Assembly (NCBI RefSeq): GCF_019112545.1
Contig: NW_025064901.1
Location: 626,675-690,674, forward strand
Source: Guyanagaster necrorhizus
Taxonomy: Eukaryota > Basidiomycota > Agaricomycetes > Agaricales > Physalacriaceae
Direction of reading: 5' to 3'
DNA length: 64,000 nt
Numbering within the stretch: position 1 is the stretch's first letter; every line of letters starts with the position of its first letter. Below are positions 47,510-59,050 of this stretch, one piece after another. Below the pieces are notes generated by a model. It ran no database searches, was not told the origin of the DNA, and saw only the letters and a list, made by a program, of their open reading frames with translations. A program made the position numbers and the translations under genes.

Positions 47510-50500
47510 ATAGCTACCAATGATATTTCTATTAAAACCATTCCTAGTATGCAACTCTAATTATTTGATAGCTCTGTCAGAAACTGCATATCTCAAATCA
47601 CAACTATCTCTATCTATTTCTCTTCTGGAGACACTTTTTCTATTAACTTTTATTTCACTCATCTGGATTCATTGTGCAATCTTGTTTTGGAATACAATTA
47701 GCTCTCTTACTACAATCCACTGATTGACTGGACTGAAAACAGTATCACTTTTCATGCAAGCTATCAGGATCTCACTCTAACTAATTCCACAGCTTCAACC
47801 ACATCTCCAGGACTTCCATGCTCATAGAACAACAGTCCATCTCTCTCTGAGCCTTTCAGCTCAATTTCAGGATTTTTATGCTCACTGGACTCCATTAGTC
47901 TAACCTCCAAAGCTTCACTCTGTTCTAAATCTCCTTTAGGTAGCTAGCAGATCCTGTTTTTATATGAACTCATCTATTCCTATTCTCTCTTAGAGTCTTT
48001 TATTATGAAAGCACATCCAAAGATTTCCATCATATCTGATACTGCATTTGTCTGCACCAGTGTAGAAGAAGATGTTCAGCAGTTCATGCTGCAGTCTTTC
48101 TTGCCTAATATTGGAGTCAAAGCTGCATCTGCAGAACCAGCTGATCTTTTATTAGTACTAGTAGAGTACTATGATTTTGCAGACATCTTCAGTGATACCC
48201 TCTCTGAAAAGCTACCCAAACACAGGCTGTATAATCTCAAGGTCAATCTTGAGGAAGAAACATCTTTACTGCTTGGGCTTATTTATTCTCTCTCAAAATC
48301 TGAACTCAAGGCTCTACAAGAGTTTATTGACAATAATCTGCACAATAGGTTCATTACTCTGTCCCACTCTCTATATAGGGCTCTAGTCCTGTTTATCAAG
48401 AAGACTGGTGAACTCTGACTTTGCATCAACTACTACAGTCTAAATAAAATCTCTAAGAAGAATTGCTATCCTCTTTCTCTTATTTCTGATCTCTTTGACT
48501 CCACTCACTCTGCATGCATCTACATCAAGCTTGACCTTCAATATGCCTACTATCTTATTCATATAGCTAAGGGTGATAAATGGAAAACAGCCTTTGAGAC
48601 CTGCTATAGTTCTTTTGAATAGCATATCATACCTTTTAGCCTTACAAATGCTCTAGTAGCATTTCAGTGCTTTGTGAATGATATATTTTTTAACATGCTT
48701 GATATATTAGTAGTAGTCTATCTTAATGATATCCTCATATATTCTGACAATTCAGAAGATTACCAGAAACATGTTCATAAAGTTCTATACAGACTTAGAG
48801 CTAATAGACTGTACTGCAAAGACTTTAAATACAAATTCAACTGGGACTCTGTGAAATACCTACATCCTATCATCTGAAGGACTTTGCATGTCTGAAGAAA
48901 AAGTTAAAGCTATTGTTGACTGGCTAGTGCTGTGAAAAGTTAAAAACATCTAATCTTTTCTTAGCTTTGCTAACTTCTATCATTACTTCATATGTAAATA
49001 TAACAATATTATTATTCTCTTTATATGACTCATTCACAAAGAAATTCTGTGGATTTTGATGACAAATGCATGGCTGCCTTCAACAAGTTGAAACAGGCCT
49101 TTACATATATGGTCCAAATACCTATCCCAGTTCAATCCAATAATTCAGTTCTGCCTGGGAAAACTTAGTGAGAAACCAGATGCACTCACTAGATGATAGA
49201 ATGTCTACTCTAAAAAGAGCAATAGCCAATATGCTCAAGTCAACCTCTATAATTTTTGATCTATCTTTATCTAAGAAAACTCTCTGTATCACTATGCAAT
49301 CTATCTTGAAGGCTCTATCCTCTGAGCTAGTGCTATTATAGACATTGACAAGCTTCATGTCAATATCAAAAGAGCACAATCCTCTAACCTTACATTATTC
49401 AATAGCCTCTACTAGGCCAAAGCCACTTCTGAATCCTCTCCCTCTCAGTGGTCTATTGATGAATCTGATATTCTTCATTTGAAGGCTGCATCTATATTCT
49501 GGACTCCAATGATCTCTATCTCTGTATACTACAGAACAATCACAACTATATCTTAGCAGACCACTTTAGTCAAAATCAAATATTAGAGCTAGTCTGATGA
49601 AATTACATCTGATCAAAGATGAATGAATATGTTCAACACTATATTAAATCCTGCACAGTTTGTGGGCACAACAAGACACCTAGACACCACCCCTATAGAT
49701 TGCTCAAACCTCTATCAGTTCTGAAATGACTATGGAATTCTATTTTTATAGATTTCATTAAACAACTATTGGACTCCAATAGATTCACTACCATCCTAAT
49801 AGTCATTGACTAGGCTAATAAATAAGCAAACTATTTTTATTCCTATTCATAACACCATCAACTCTATGAAACTTATCTAACTTTTTGTTATTCATGTCTT
49901 CTCCAAGCATGGAGTATCCAGCCATATCACCTCTGACTATGGCTCCAAATTTATTTTCCAGTTCACTTGTACTTTAGCTATAGCCCTTGACATGAAACTT
50001 CACTTTACTTCTGGTTACCATCCAGAGGCCAACAGACAAACCAAATATACAAACCAAACTTTAGAACAATATATCCATATCTACTGCTTCTACTAACAGG
50101 ACACCTGGAACACTCTCTTACTCATTGCTAAGTTTGCCTATAATAATGCCTCTAATGTATCTATCAGAATCTTCTCATTCTTTGCTAATAAGAGTTACCA
50201 CTCTAACATCAATATTTATTTTAAACAGTCAATCTTAACAAGCTTCATCAAGTACTAAAAGATGAAATTTCTGAAGTTCAGTCTTATTATAAACCTTAGC
50301 TCAAGCAGACAAGCATCAGATTCCAGTATCTCTGTTCAAAGTGAGCAATAAGGTTTATCTCAGTTCAAAACACATCAAAATCATCTGTCTGATCAGAAAA
50401 TTCTCTGAGAAATACCTTGATCCTTTTTAAATCTTAGCCTAATCTAACACCCTCTTGTTCACTCTTAAATTCTCACTGGATCTCTGGTCCATTTACTCAG

Positions 50501-50515
50501 TCTTTTATACATCTA
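47510..50515 (+). pseudogene. A4: old family A pol from protease to integrase
   Basis: It begins just after the protease active-site region (NDISIKTIPSMQL aligns with NDIPVKTIPSMQL in A5). RT N-terminus and linker lie in an open part, 48005-48418. The RT active site reads YLND at 48719-48730, where the first catalytic Asp has become Asn by one transition. RNase H is mostly missing near 49110: sequence jumps from KQAFTYM to WSKYLSQFNP. Integrase covers about 49440-50500 (GSKFIFQFTC), with indels. It ends in the integrase C-terminal region at the B8 LTR. Its 5' half was lost; A3 inserted at 47510. Confidence 0.85.
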
Positions 50516-50938
50516 TACACATGGTAAACTGATGCTGTATCATATTTGTATAGTCATATCAGAGTCCACTTGCTTGTGCATTCAGTGTGTGTCAAAGCTT
50601 TGGAATAGTTAAGCTTAAGAGAAGAAAAGTATAAAATAAACTTATAGCTTGAAGCTGGACTACTACAGTGAGAACTATCTTATTTATATACTGTTTAGAT
50701 TGTGATAAATATAACTACTGCCTATTGTATTGTTCTGTGCTATACTACTTGTTCTATCTGATCATTGAGGAGTAGACAAGAAGGTGTTGTTTGAGAATGA
50801 AATGATTAAGGATAATGGCACTGCTTATCTATTATGATTATATAATCTTTCTCATGCCTATAAATAGACACTTAAGATGAGATAGATACTCTAATAAGAT
50901 ATGAAATGAAAATGATAAGATAAGAAAAAATTGTAACA
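50516..50938 (-). repeat. B8 3' LTR, decayed
   Basis: About 423 bp in minus orientation, ending AAAAATTGTAACA and followed by the tract complement CACTCCTCTATTAAGAC. The outer end merges with A4 near TACACATGGTAAAC and lacks a clear TGTTAAG, so the boundary is approximate. Confidence 0.7.
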
Positions 50939-52812
50939 TCACTCCTCTATTAAGACCATCATTCTAATAGATCAATTAATAGAAATTTCATAGTCTCATA
51001 TAGTGTCATCTGCATTTATATCTTGTTTATAAATCCATTAGTTAGATTCTGATTCATAGCCCTTCTATTTAATCAGATAGTAGATAATAGTACAGCTGCT
51101 CTCATTACATGCTTGAACTTTTTAGAATTTATTATCACAATTTTTGTCTCTAAATCATGACCTGCCAATACTTGATGATAAAGATATAATGACACTATAG
51201 CTACACCTTATTCATCAATACACAATAAAATGACAAGGAACAATATAATAACTATCATCATTCCACATCTTGAACACAATGAGAACTGTAGCATATAAGA
51301 AACTCACTACTATCTGGTGTGAATACTTTTGCTATAACAGCAGACTATATCTACCAGCTACAACTCTTTATTTCTCTCCATAAAATTCTTATAGCTTATC
51401 TCATCATACTTCTATATCAAAATCAGACCCAGACTCAGCATCTAGAATCAGACTCTGGCAGAAGCAGTGCTAGAGATTTGTGAGTGTTAGTGGAAGCCTA
51501 ACATTTATAGTCAAGAATCTGTTTAACCTTGTAATATTTTTCATCTTCAATTAAGTTGAGCTCTGGAGAAGAAGGGCTTTTCTGGTTAAAAAAAACAGGT
51601 GCAATATAAGAGATAAGAAGCATCTCATTAAAGACCAGATAGATGCACCAGGAATTGAGTAGTTTTAAGCAGTATACAGAAGTACAAACTTTTGCCAGAA
51701 TTGAAAATAATCTAGTGTATTTGTCAGCAAATTTGCATTTTGGGCAGAGAAGATGAGTGATATCCAGCCAAACCTTGTCATTAAGGAAATATTTATGTGC
51801 AAACTGGCAATGTCTATCCTATTGTGCTTTCATGATGGCAGCAGCTTTTTCAAGGGCAGTGTGTCTTAGTATAAATAGAAGTCATCAGGTCTATAAAGTT
51901 GAATGAAGCAGGAGTCATAGTTTTGTGTCAGTTGATAATTATGCTATATGGATGATATTCATGATTAACAAAGAATAAGGTCTTTCTGGTTGCAGAATAG
52001 ATGTAGTTATTGTATTAGAATGCAGCTAGAGTGAGCTATTCAGTCCAATCATCTTGTCTATGATTGATAAATATTCAAAGATCCTTTTTGATCTCTTGAT
52101 TGATATATTTTGTCTGCCTATCAGTCTGTGGATGATAAGCAGTTGAGGCATTACCAAAATGATGACTTGAGACATTCTGTATTTTACATAGACTTTATCA
52201 TGCAGTATCTTCATTCACCCTTCTGATGTTAATTCTGTTGAACATGTGATTGAGATGATTGCTTTAGAAAATCAGTCAACAATGATAATATCATTATAAT
52301 ATTATAGCCATTGCAATCTGAGAGTCTGATAACTATATTGACCAAGGTATAGGTTCAGGATTCTTTAGGGACTTTATTTAGATGAAGTGGAGCAGCTTAT
52401 ACTTATATGCTGGACTTAGTCCATTGGCAAATATCACACCCCTTAATGTACTTCTCAATGTCTTACTCTATTTTTGGCCATTAATATTCCTTTAGCATCA
52501 ACTCCTTTGTTTTATGATTTCTGAGTGTCCTGCAGTGACATAGTTATAGGACATAGCAATAATCTTCTCTTGGAGCATATGATCCCAAAAAACATAGATT
52601 TAATTATTATAATAGATTAGATTCTCTGATTTGATCATACTCTATTTATGATTGATAAAGAGAGCAATATATTAGTCTCATAATCCTGTTTGTCATGTCA
52701 TGCTCTTGATCTGCTTGTGTATCTCCTTCTCTATCAGCATTATCATGGCTTTGAAATGCTCCAGCTTTAAGAGTGTTATCTCACCATTGTCTTTTCTTTC
52801 TTGATTATGATC
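50939..52812 (-). pseudogene. B8 pol 3' part: chromodomain and integrase
   Basis: Minus-strand family B pol. Chromodomain traces lie at about 50990-51090, the integrase C-terminus at about 51550-51830, and the core and zinc finger at about 51960-52500. The RNase H/integrase linker ends at the TGATC before B9. It is strongly decayed. An internal deletion near 52155 removes part of the integrase core. The 55826-56920 block is probably the other end of the same element. Confidence 0.8.
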
Positions 52813-53225
52813 TGTTATAATTTTTTCTATTTCTCTTTTGATTAACCTCTATGTATGCTTAGTCAGAGTGCCTAGACTAGCACTTAGAACTGTGAGACAG
52901 GATTAATCAGCATAACAAACTGATCTGTCATTGTCCTCTAATGTGACAACAAACTCTTAATGATGCACAATAGCTTTTTATAGATAGTAGTAATGCTCAA
53001 GGACAACAGGCACAAAAATCTGAACAAGTACAATAGACAGTAGTATATTTATCTCAATAGACAAGTAGTATATAAATAAGCTCACTCTTGCTGGTATAAT
53101 TCTAGCTTCAAGCTAAAGTTTATTTATATTACTTCATTTTTAAGCTAATCTGCAAGACCTTGAAGTACTTGGTCAATAGATACACACAAATAAACTCTGA
53201 CATGACAGTATAAACTAAGCATAAA
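52813..53225 (+). repeat. B9 5' LTR, 3' end deleted
   Basis: It starts TGTTATAATTTTTTC and carries the R-like AGCTTCAAGCTAA at 53104-53116. It breaks off at about 53225, so the LTR end and primer site are missing compared with B7. Confidence 0.8.
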
Positions 53226-53234
53226 AGAAACTAA

Positions 53235-55825
53235 ATGCCATCTGCATAGACTACAACCTCTGATTTGACTGACAACTTTTTTAAGCTTTTAGCTGCAATC
53301 ATTAAAATTCTTTTAGAGCTTCTTGCCATTGTATAGCTTTGCCAAAGATGCCAATCAGTGATTGCTTGGATAGTCAGGCATTATCAAGCATTCCAGCAGA
53401 TACAACAAATTTTATTAAATATCACATTTGATCTTCCTTTTTATAACATCTCTCTCTGTTCAAGTCTTTTTTCAGCCCCTGCTCAGATCTGTACTCCAAG
53501 CTGGGTCTAGCAGAACACATTCAGAGAACACTCAGAAAGAAGAGGAGAGATATAAATATTCTTCTCAATCTCAATGAATAAGCAGAAACAGCAACAATTG
53601 ATACATAGAGTTCAAGAACTCATGAGTCCCACTAAACCTCTCTCTGGTCCTAGACTATGAGGATGAGGATCTCTCTGACAACTTCTTTGACAATTACAAA
53701 TCATCCTCCAACTCTTTCACTGCCTCACTCAAGCACAGGATTGAAAACTGTGCTCAGAACTCCCTTGATGTCACTAGGGTAGCTACAAGACTCTAATCTA
53801 CTTTGCCCTCAAACTCCAAAGATAACTCACTCTATGTAACACCAGAGTCTAGCTCAACTCTTTCCTGACACAGAGCCATAGATCATAGAAGCAAGAGAGA
53901 AGAATTCTGGAGACTGACTGTTAGCAATAAAATTGACCACTACATGAGAGACTTTACTGAGGAGAAGATCTGCACAGCAAGAGAGCAGGCCAATCTCAAT
54001 TAGGCTGGGACCAAGCAGATGTGGCAACAGAATCTACATGATGAAGAGCAGTATGACTGCCAGTTTAGGCAGCAGCAGCAGTAGCATGAACTTGAAGCCA
54101 CCACCTGAAGCTCAGAGAGCTCCAGCTGATATAGATTATGAATAGAAACCACCCCTAGCTCCCTATTCAGAGAATCCAGCACTCTCACCAGTACTGACTC
54201 CTAAGCAGAATCAGCTAAGGCTGTCACTCTCAGTGAGGCCACCAAATGGCACACTTATCCCTCTATCAAAGCAATCCAAGAACTCGATCCTAGTATCACC
54301 AACATCAATACCATTCTCTTATACACCAACTCTGTACTCAGTGCCTATAGGCTTAGAGTCCCTCTCAATGCCCATATCTCTGACTACAGATGCCAAAGGT
54401 TTCTGGGCAGAAGAATTGCAGCCTTTTTTCTCAATTTTCAATTCTATCAAAACTTCTACAAGTATTACCAAAAACTGAAGAAGCACTGAACACAAGGTGG
54501 CCACTGATATGATGTTAAAATTGGCACTAGACTTGTCAAGCAGTCTCCTGCTTGACTCAGTCCTAGTATCAACTAAAATATCAACCAGTTTGACAATATA
54601 GTCTCAGGTTTCTTCCATCTCCATTTCATGTGATAACTACTCTGTCAAGGACAGCAAAAAAGAGGAGGATAATATGGATAAGGATAAAAAGAGGATCTGA
54701 GATATTTCTCTTAAATGAGGGGAATAAGAGTATGCTAAAAAAAAACTAATAAAGAGGCACTAACAAAAGAGATACAATGAAACAGAGAGAAAGAGTATAC
54801 AGACCTATATCAAGAGAGAGTGGCATTTTTATAGCAAGATGCTAAATAGTTAGCATTCAACCTAGAATGAAAGTATATTTATGCAGACAACACTGAACAG
54901 CAAGATATTTTACAATATTCTGCCACTGAACATGCTATTAACATTTACAACAGAAGGCATCCAGAAGATTGACTCAGCAAGCTCCTGGCATATCAGTCAA
55001 AGTATAATATTCAACTAATGCTATAGATGCTTTTAGTAACCCTAAAATATGCTGTGTATACAGCACTATTAATTTAAACTATGAGAAGCTAATACTCATA
55101 CTCTATATTATTGGTTTAAACCTCAGCCACTTGGCTCTTCCAATCCTGATCCCAGCTAACTATCAGACCTGCTAGATTCTGAAACTCATAGACTGGCAAA
55201 GGAAGCTGACTGCTCAGTGGATAGCTGCCATCTGATAAAGCTGAAGGAAGTGGTAAAGACTCTATTAAGGATGATTCCAAGGCAATACACCTGAAATTTA
55301 TTATATGAAATAGGATAATCATATGCAAAGAGACAGAATCCATGGGAAGTCCTATTGCTGATAATAATTCCCTCCAATTATTCTCTGGGTTACCAATCAA
55401 GTGGTGTCATCCACTCTTTGATCAATGGCTGAATCTGATGGAGGTATTATCTGAAAACACTATCATCTTGAAATGCTGCCCTAATCTGTTAAGGAAGCCC
55501 TGCCCCTTCAAGAATGCATCTGACAATATTGACTGATTTCTCATTGACTGCAAATAGTACTTTGAGGTATACACCACATTCCTCAGAACTGACATGAACT
55601 GAGTCACATTCACCTCATCATACTAGAAAGCTGATGGACATTGACTATCTTAAGAAGGAGGGAAAATGTTTCAATTGTGATCAGAAAGGCCACATGTTAT
55701 GAGATTGCCTGAAGAAGAAGCATATGCAGAAAGATATATGGGCTCAGATTGCTGAGTTATAGAAGGAAGAAGAAGAACTCAGTGCAGAAATGAAGATTGA
55801 GGAGGTAAAAGACAAGGCTGACTGG
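53235..55825 (+). pseudogene. B9 ORF1 and gag with internal deletion
   Basis: ATG 53235 starts a decayed ORF1 with the conserved hydrophobic segment (FFKLLAAIIKILLELLAIV). AAFFLNFQFYQNFYKYYQ at about 54410-54460 corresponds to SLFLCPKFYRNFHRY of B1. Gag then follows: DILQYSATEHAI near 54900 and the capsid start near 55500-55600. At about 55620 it jumps from capsid to KLMDIDYLKKEGKCFNC, losing roughly 570 bp of capsid present in B7. The zinc knuckle, CFNCDQKGHMLxDC, is at about 55668-55710. It ends at 55825, where a minus-strand pol begins. Confidence 0.82.
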
Positions 55826-56920
55826 TGACTTTGATAGTCAGATTTGCCTGCTGGACAGGTTCTCATCCAGAAACTTGTTGAGTTCCTATTGTTTATTATT
55901 GTCTAATAGGTAGATTTTACAGTCCAAGTTAGCATTAGCATTTGAGATCAACTCAATGGCATGATTCCACAGCTTAGATTCTGGGAGCTCATTAAAGCTT
56001 TTCTTCTTGAAGAGGTCCCTGTAATCTCATGCCCATTTGGGCACCATCTCCTCAAATGTTTTCTCTTCTTTTTCTGCTTAGCTCTTGCTGCCAAGTCATT
56101 AGCATGGTGTATAGCCCATGTTTATAAGGCTTATTGGATGTCAACCACAAGAATGGTTTCACCATCCTCCATTTCTTTATTCTACTTATTATCAGAATCC
56201 TTATCTGATAGTTCAAACAGGATTTTCCAGTGTCTGCAATAGGCAAAGGTAATTTTTCTGGCCTTCCAATTGATTAGAGGATTATGATGGATTAGCTAGT
56301 CATGGCAAAGGAACACTTTCTTTGTTTTGAGGTCAGTGATGGCTAGATTGATTTACTTGGAATGGTCCTCAATGGTGAGTTGTAGTTCTACAAACTCAGT
56401 TATTGAGCTGGCTTGATTTTTTGTCCTGTTGGTATTGTAGACTGGAATGGGAGCAGCAGTGGTCTTAGTGAGGAGCTGATGCTTGTTGACAAAAGCATGA
56501 TTAATCGAGCTGCCAGTGCATCCACTGTCAACTAGAATAGTCACCATGTGTGAGCATGTGTGAGAATCAGTTGGTAAGTGTTTTAATATGAGCTTCTGTC
56601 CTATAGTTTTAGTTCAGCAGATGTATCTCTGAGGGCCTTGCAGCTCATTGAGCCATTCCAAGGCTCAGCATCTCTCAGCTTTCCTTATCTCTTTGATCAT
56701 TCCATCAATGACTTCTTTAGCTTGAGCTTTATGCACCCAGTTTTTGAGCATAGCCTTCACTGCTTCTTCTGTTGGTGCTTTTCAAATAGCCCTCCAGGTC
56801 TATTTAATGTTGAATGGTTTGAGCCATTGGGTGGGAGTCTCTCCTTCTGTTCAGTCTATAGGCAGTTGAGTTTTTTCTTTAAGCAATTCTTTGATATGCA
56901 AGAGAGAATTTTTGGGTATA
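55826..56920 (-). pseudogene. family B pol 5' part (RT start, protease), probably other half of B8
   Basis: Reading leftward from 56920: pol linker (WLKPFNIK near 56820), LNELQGPQRYIC near 56640, an intact protease motif VDSGCTGSSIN at about 56530-56500, the protease/RT linker, and the RT N-terminus ending at 55826. Its right end is cut by A5 at 56921. Its left end abuts B9 gag. If this is B8, one deletion removed the 3' half of B9 and the B8 RT/RNase H. Confidence 0.82.
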
Positions 56921-57420
56921 TGTTAGGAACATGCCAATCAAGTGGACTTGAGTGCACATATAGAGGCCAGCAGAGTGCATGGGCATTAATGAAGCTATTG
57001 GCAATGTCACCCTTGAGTTGGAGCCCAAAGATCTAGATGGACAGAATGGAGTTCCATCAGAGAAATGAACAGGAGTATCCTTTGGAGTGGAATCTGATAG
57101 ATGAGGAAGAGAGGAGTTGAAGTGAATGCAAAGTGTAGATGGCTTATTCAAGTTGATATTTGAACTGAGTAGTTACAATGGTTATACATGGCTTTATATA
57201 CTAATAGTAGCTAATTCTGAGTTGGGTTCCATTGGGTTCTGATGTCAATATTTGCTACTGAGTTCAGAGTCTAGATATTACAATGTGAAATATAGATTGA
57301 AATGATAATGGTAAAAATGAAATTAATAGGTAATGGGGAGTGGCCAGAGTCTGATGGGTTTCTGTGATTGCAGTCATAGTTGGTTGAGGTGACACAGAGA
57401 CTAGCAGCATGCACATAACA
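56921..57420 (-). repeat. A5 3' LTR
   Basis: This is 500 bp, TGTTAGG...ACATAACA on the plus strand. It belongs to the same length class as the A1 LTR. Confidence 0.95.
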
Positions 57421-57481
57421 GTATCCTCCCATTAGCATTCTTGCCCTCAAGAGCACAGATTCTGATGGCTGATGGGTTCAC

Positions 57482-58878
57482 ATGGAAGATTGTTGGTGGC
57501 TGTGGGAAATTTTTGCAACTTGATCAGATACCACCACCATCACCCTAACTATGTCACCTCCTGCTGCATATTGTTGCTCACATACTCTTGAGCCTTTGGT
57601 GAGAGAACCCACCCCCAATGGCTCTGAAGAGACCAAAGAATTATTTTGTCTGGAATGACAGACTGTGAAAGAAGAATATGCAGAGGCCATGGACAGCCAT
57701 TTGGAATAGCAAGGAGAGCAGGAGTGGAAGAAAAAGGTTTGAGTGGACCATATGGCCTAGGAGGTGCAGAAAAGAGAGCAGAAGGAGGAATTAGAGAGGA
57801 AGAGGGAAGAGGTCCAGCAGGTCATGGAGAGGCAGGCTAAGAAGACAGAGAAGACATTGAGAGAGGTGGCTTAGAGGAAGGCTGAGGAGAGGGAGGCTAT
57901 GGTGATGGCTTCAGTCTCAGAGGTAGAGCAGGAGGGGATAGTTACAGAGGATGGGTTGCAGATGACCCCTATGAAGGCTATTTATTTTTAGCTGCATCAA
58001 GTGCTGGTAGAACAGTTTGGTCCTGACCCCAGTCTTTGCTTCAAGAAGGTGACTGGCTGTATGCCTCCAGAGTCTGATGGTAAGCAAGATAAGGGGACTA
58101 AGAGAGACAATGAGTCAGAAGAATCTGAGAAAACCCTAGAGAGGAGAAAGAGGGTGCAAGAAGGAAAGAGAAAGATAGTGGGTTTGGCAGAGAAGGGTCA
58201 TAAATGCAAGTTCAGATCAAGGAGCATAGTGAATGGTAGTGGGGCAGAGGTGGTTGCTAGTCCTAAGAAGTGGGCAAAGTTGGAAGTGGTGGGGCCAGTA
58301 GAAGACAAAGAGTTGTTGGATGGTGAAAGTAAGTATCTTGGTTTTTTTGCATAGTTTGACTTAGCTTTTTGTTCTCAGAAAGCTGTGTGCACTGTCACCA
58401 AGATGGTGTCTGTTGTTATGCATGCCTGGCCACTGAAGACATCAGACATGGGTGGACTTATGCATATTGCAAGATTAAGAAGACTGCCTGTTTGTTCAAC
58501 TAGGGTGTCACTGTAAGCAAGATGATTAGTAGTGTGGAGGTCTCTGCCAGTCTCCACTAACTTTCAAAATTGATACACAAGTTGATGCATCACATGGATG
58601 AGTTGGTGGATGAGGTGATGGATGTTCACAGTACTGTGGCAGGTCTTCAAGATAACTATAGTTCTGATGATATGTTGTCTCCTTCAGAGCTGTTTTCAGA
58701 GTCTGAGGTGGAGGCCTGAAAGAAGACCCAACTGATTTTCAAGGATAAGAGAGATCAGGAGGTGGAAGATCTTCAGGAGGCAATGCTGAAGAGGCAGAAT
58801 GAGAATGTGGAGGAATTGAAGAAACAGAGGGAGAGTTCAGGTTCTGGTGTGGGCCTGTCGGGTTCTGCTTCCTTGTAA
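57482..58878 (+). pseudogene. antisense cargo gene, copy A5
   Basis: Exon 1 is 57482-58328, the intron 58329-58378 (50 nt, GTAAGT...TTCTCAG), and exon 2 58379-58878 (500 nt, TAA). The total is 1347 nt, in frame (448 codons). ATG 57482 (MEDCWWLWEIF) is 61 bp from the 3' LTR. About eight stops are present, nearly all TGG to TAG/TGA or CAG to TAG. The long open piece 58001-58354 includes DKGTKRDNESEES and the basic region. In the Cys cluster C5 reads Tyr (WTYAYCKIKKTAC). It ends 172 bp before the pol stop, convergently. Inactive. Confidence 0.86.
58329..58378 (+). other. spliceosomal intron in the A5 cargo gene
   Basis: This 50 nt intron has a GTAAGT donor, TTGAC as a likely branch motif, a T-rich tract and a CAG acceptor. 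Its phase (1) and position are the same as in A1, A2 and A3. Confidence 0.86.
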
Positions 58879-59050
58879 AGATTTGTTATGAAATGTATAT
58901 AGAAAGGCATTGAATGTTAATAGTGGAGAAAAATATAATTACAAGATTTTGACTTTGAAAGTGTGAATAGAGTGATTGAAATAGTAGTAATTAGTTGTTA
59001 AAATTGATATAGTAAGGTGAGGTGCTGGTGGTGTCTGGAGTACTGTTGTA

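Noticed and set aside
47510..47560. A4 as continuation of A3 beyond its LTR
   Set aside because: A3 ends with a proper LTR terminus; the following protease sequence belongs to an older copy into which A3 inserted.
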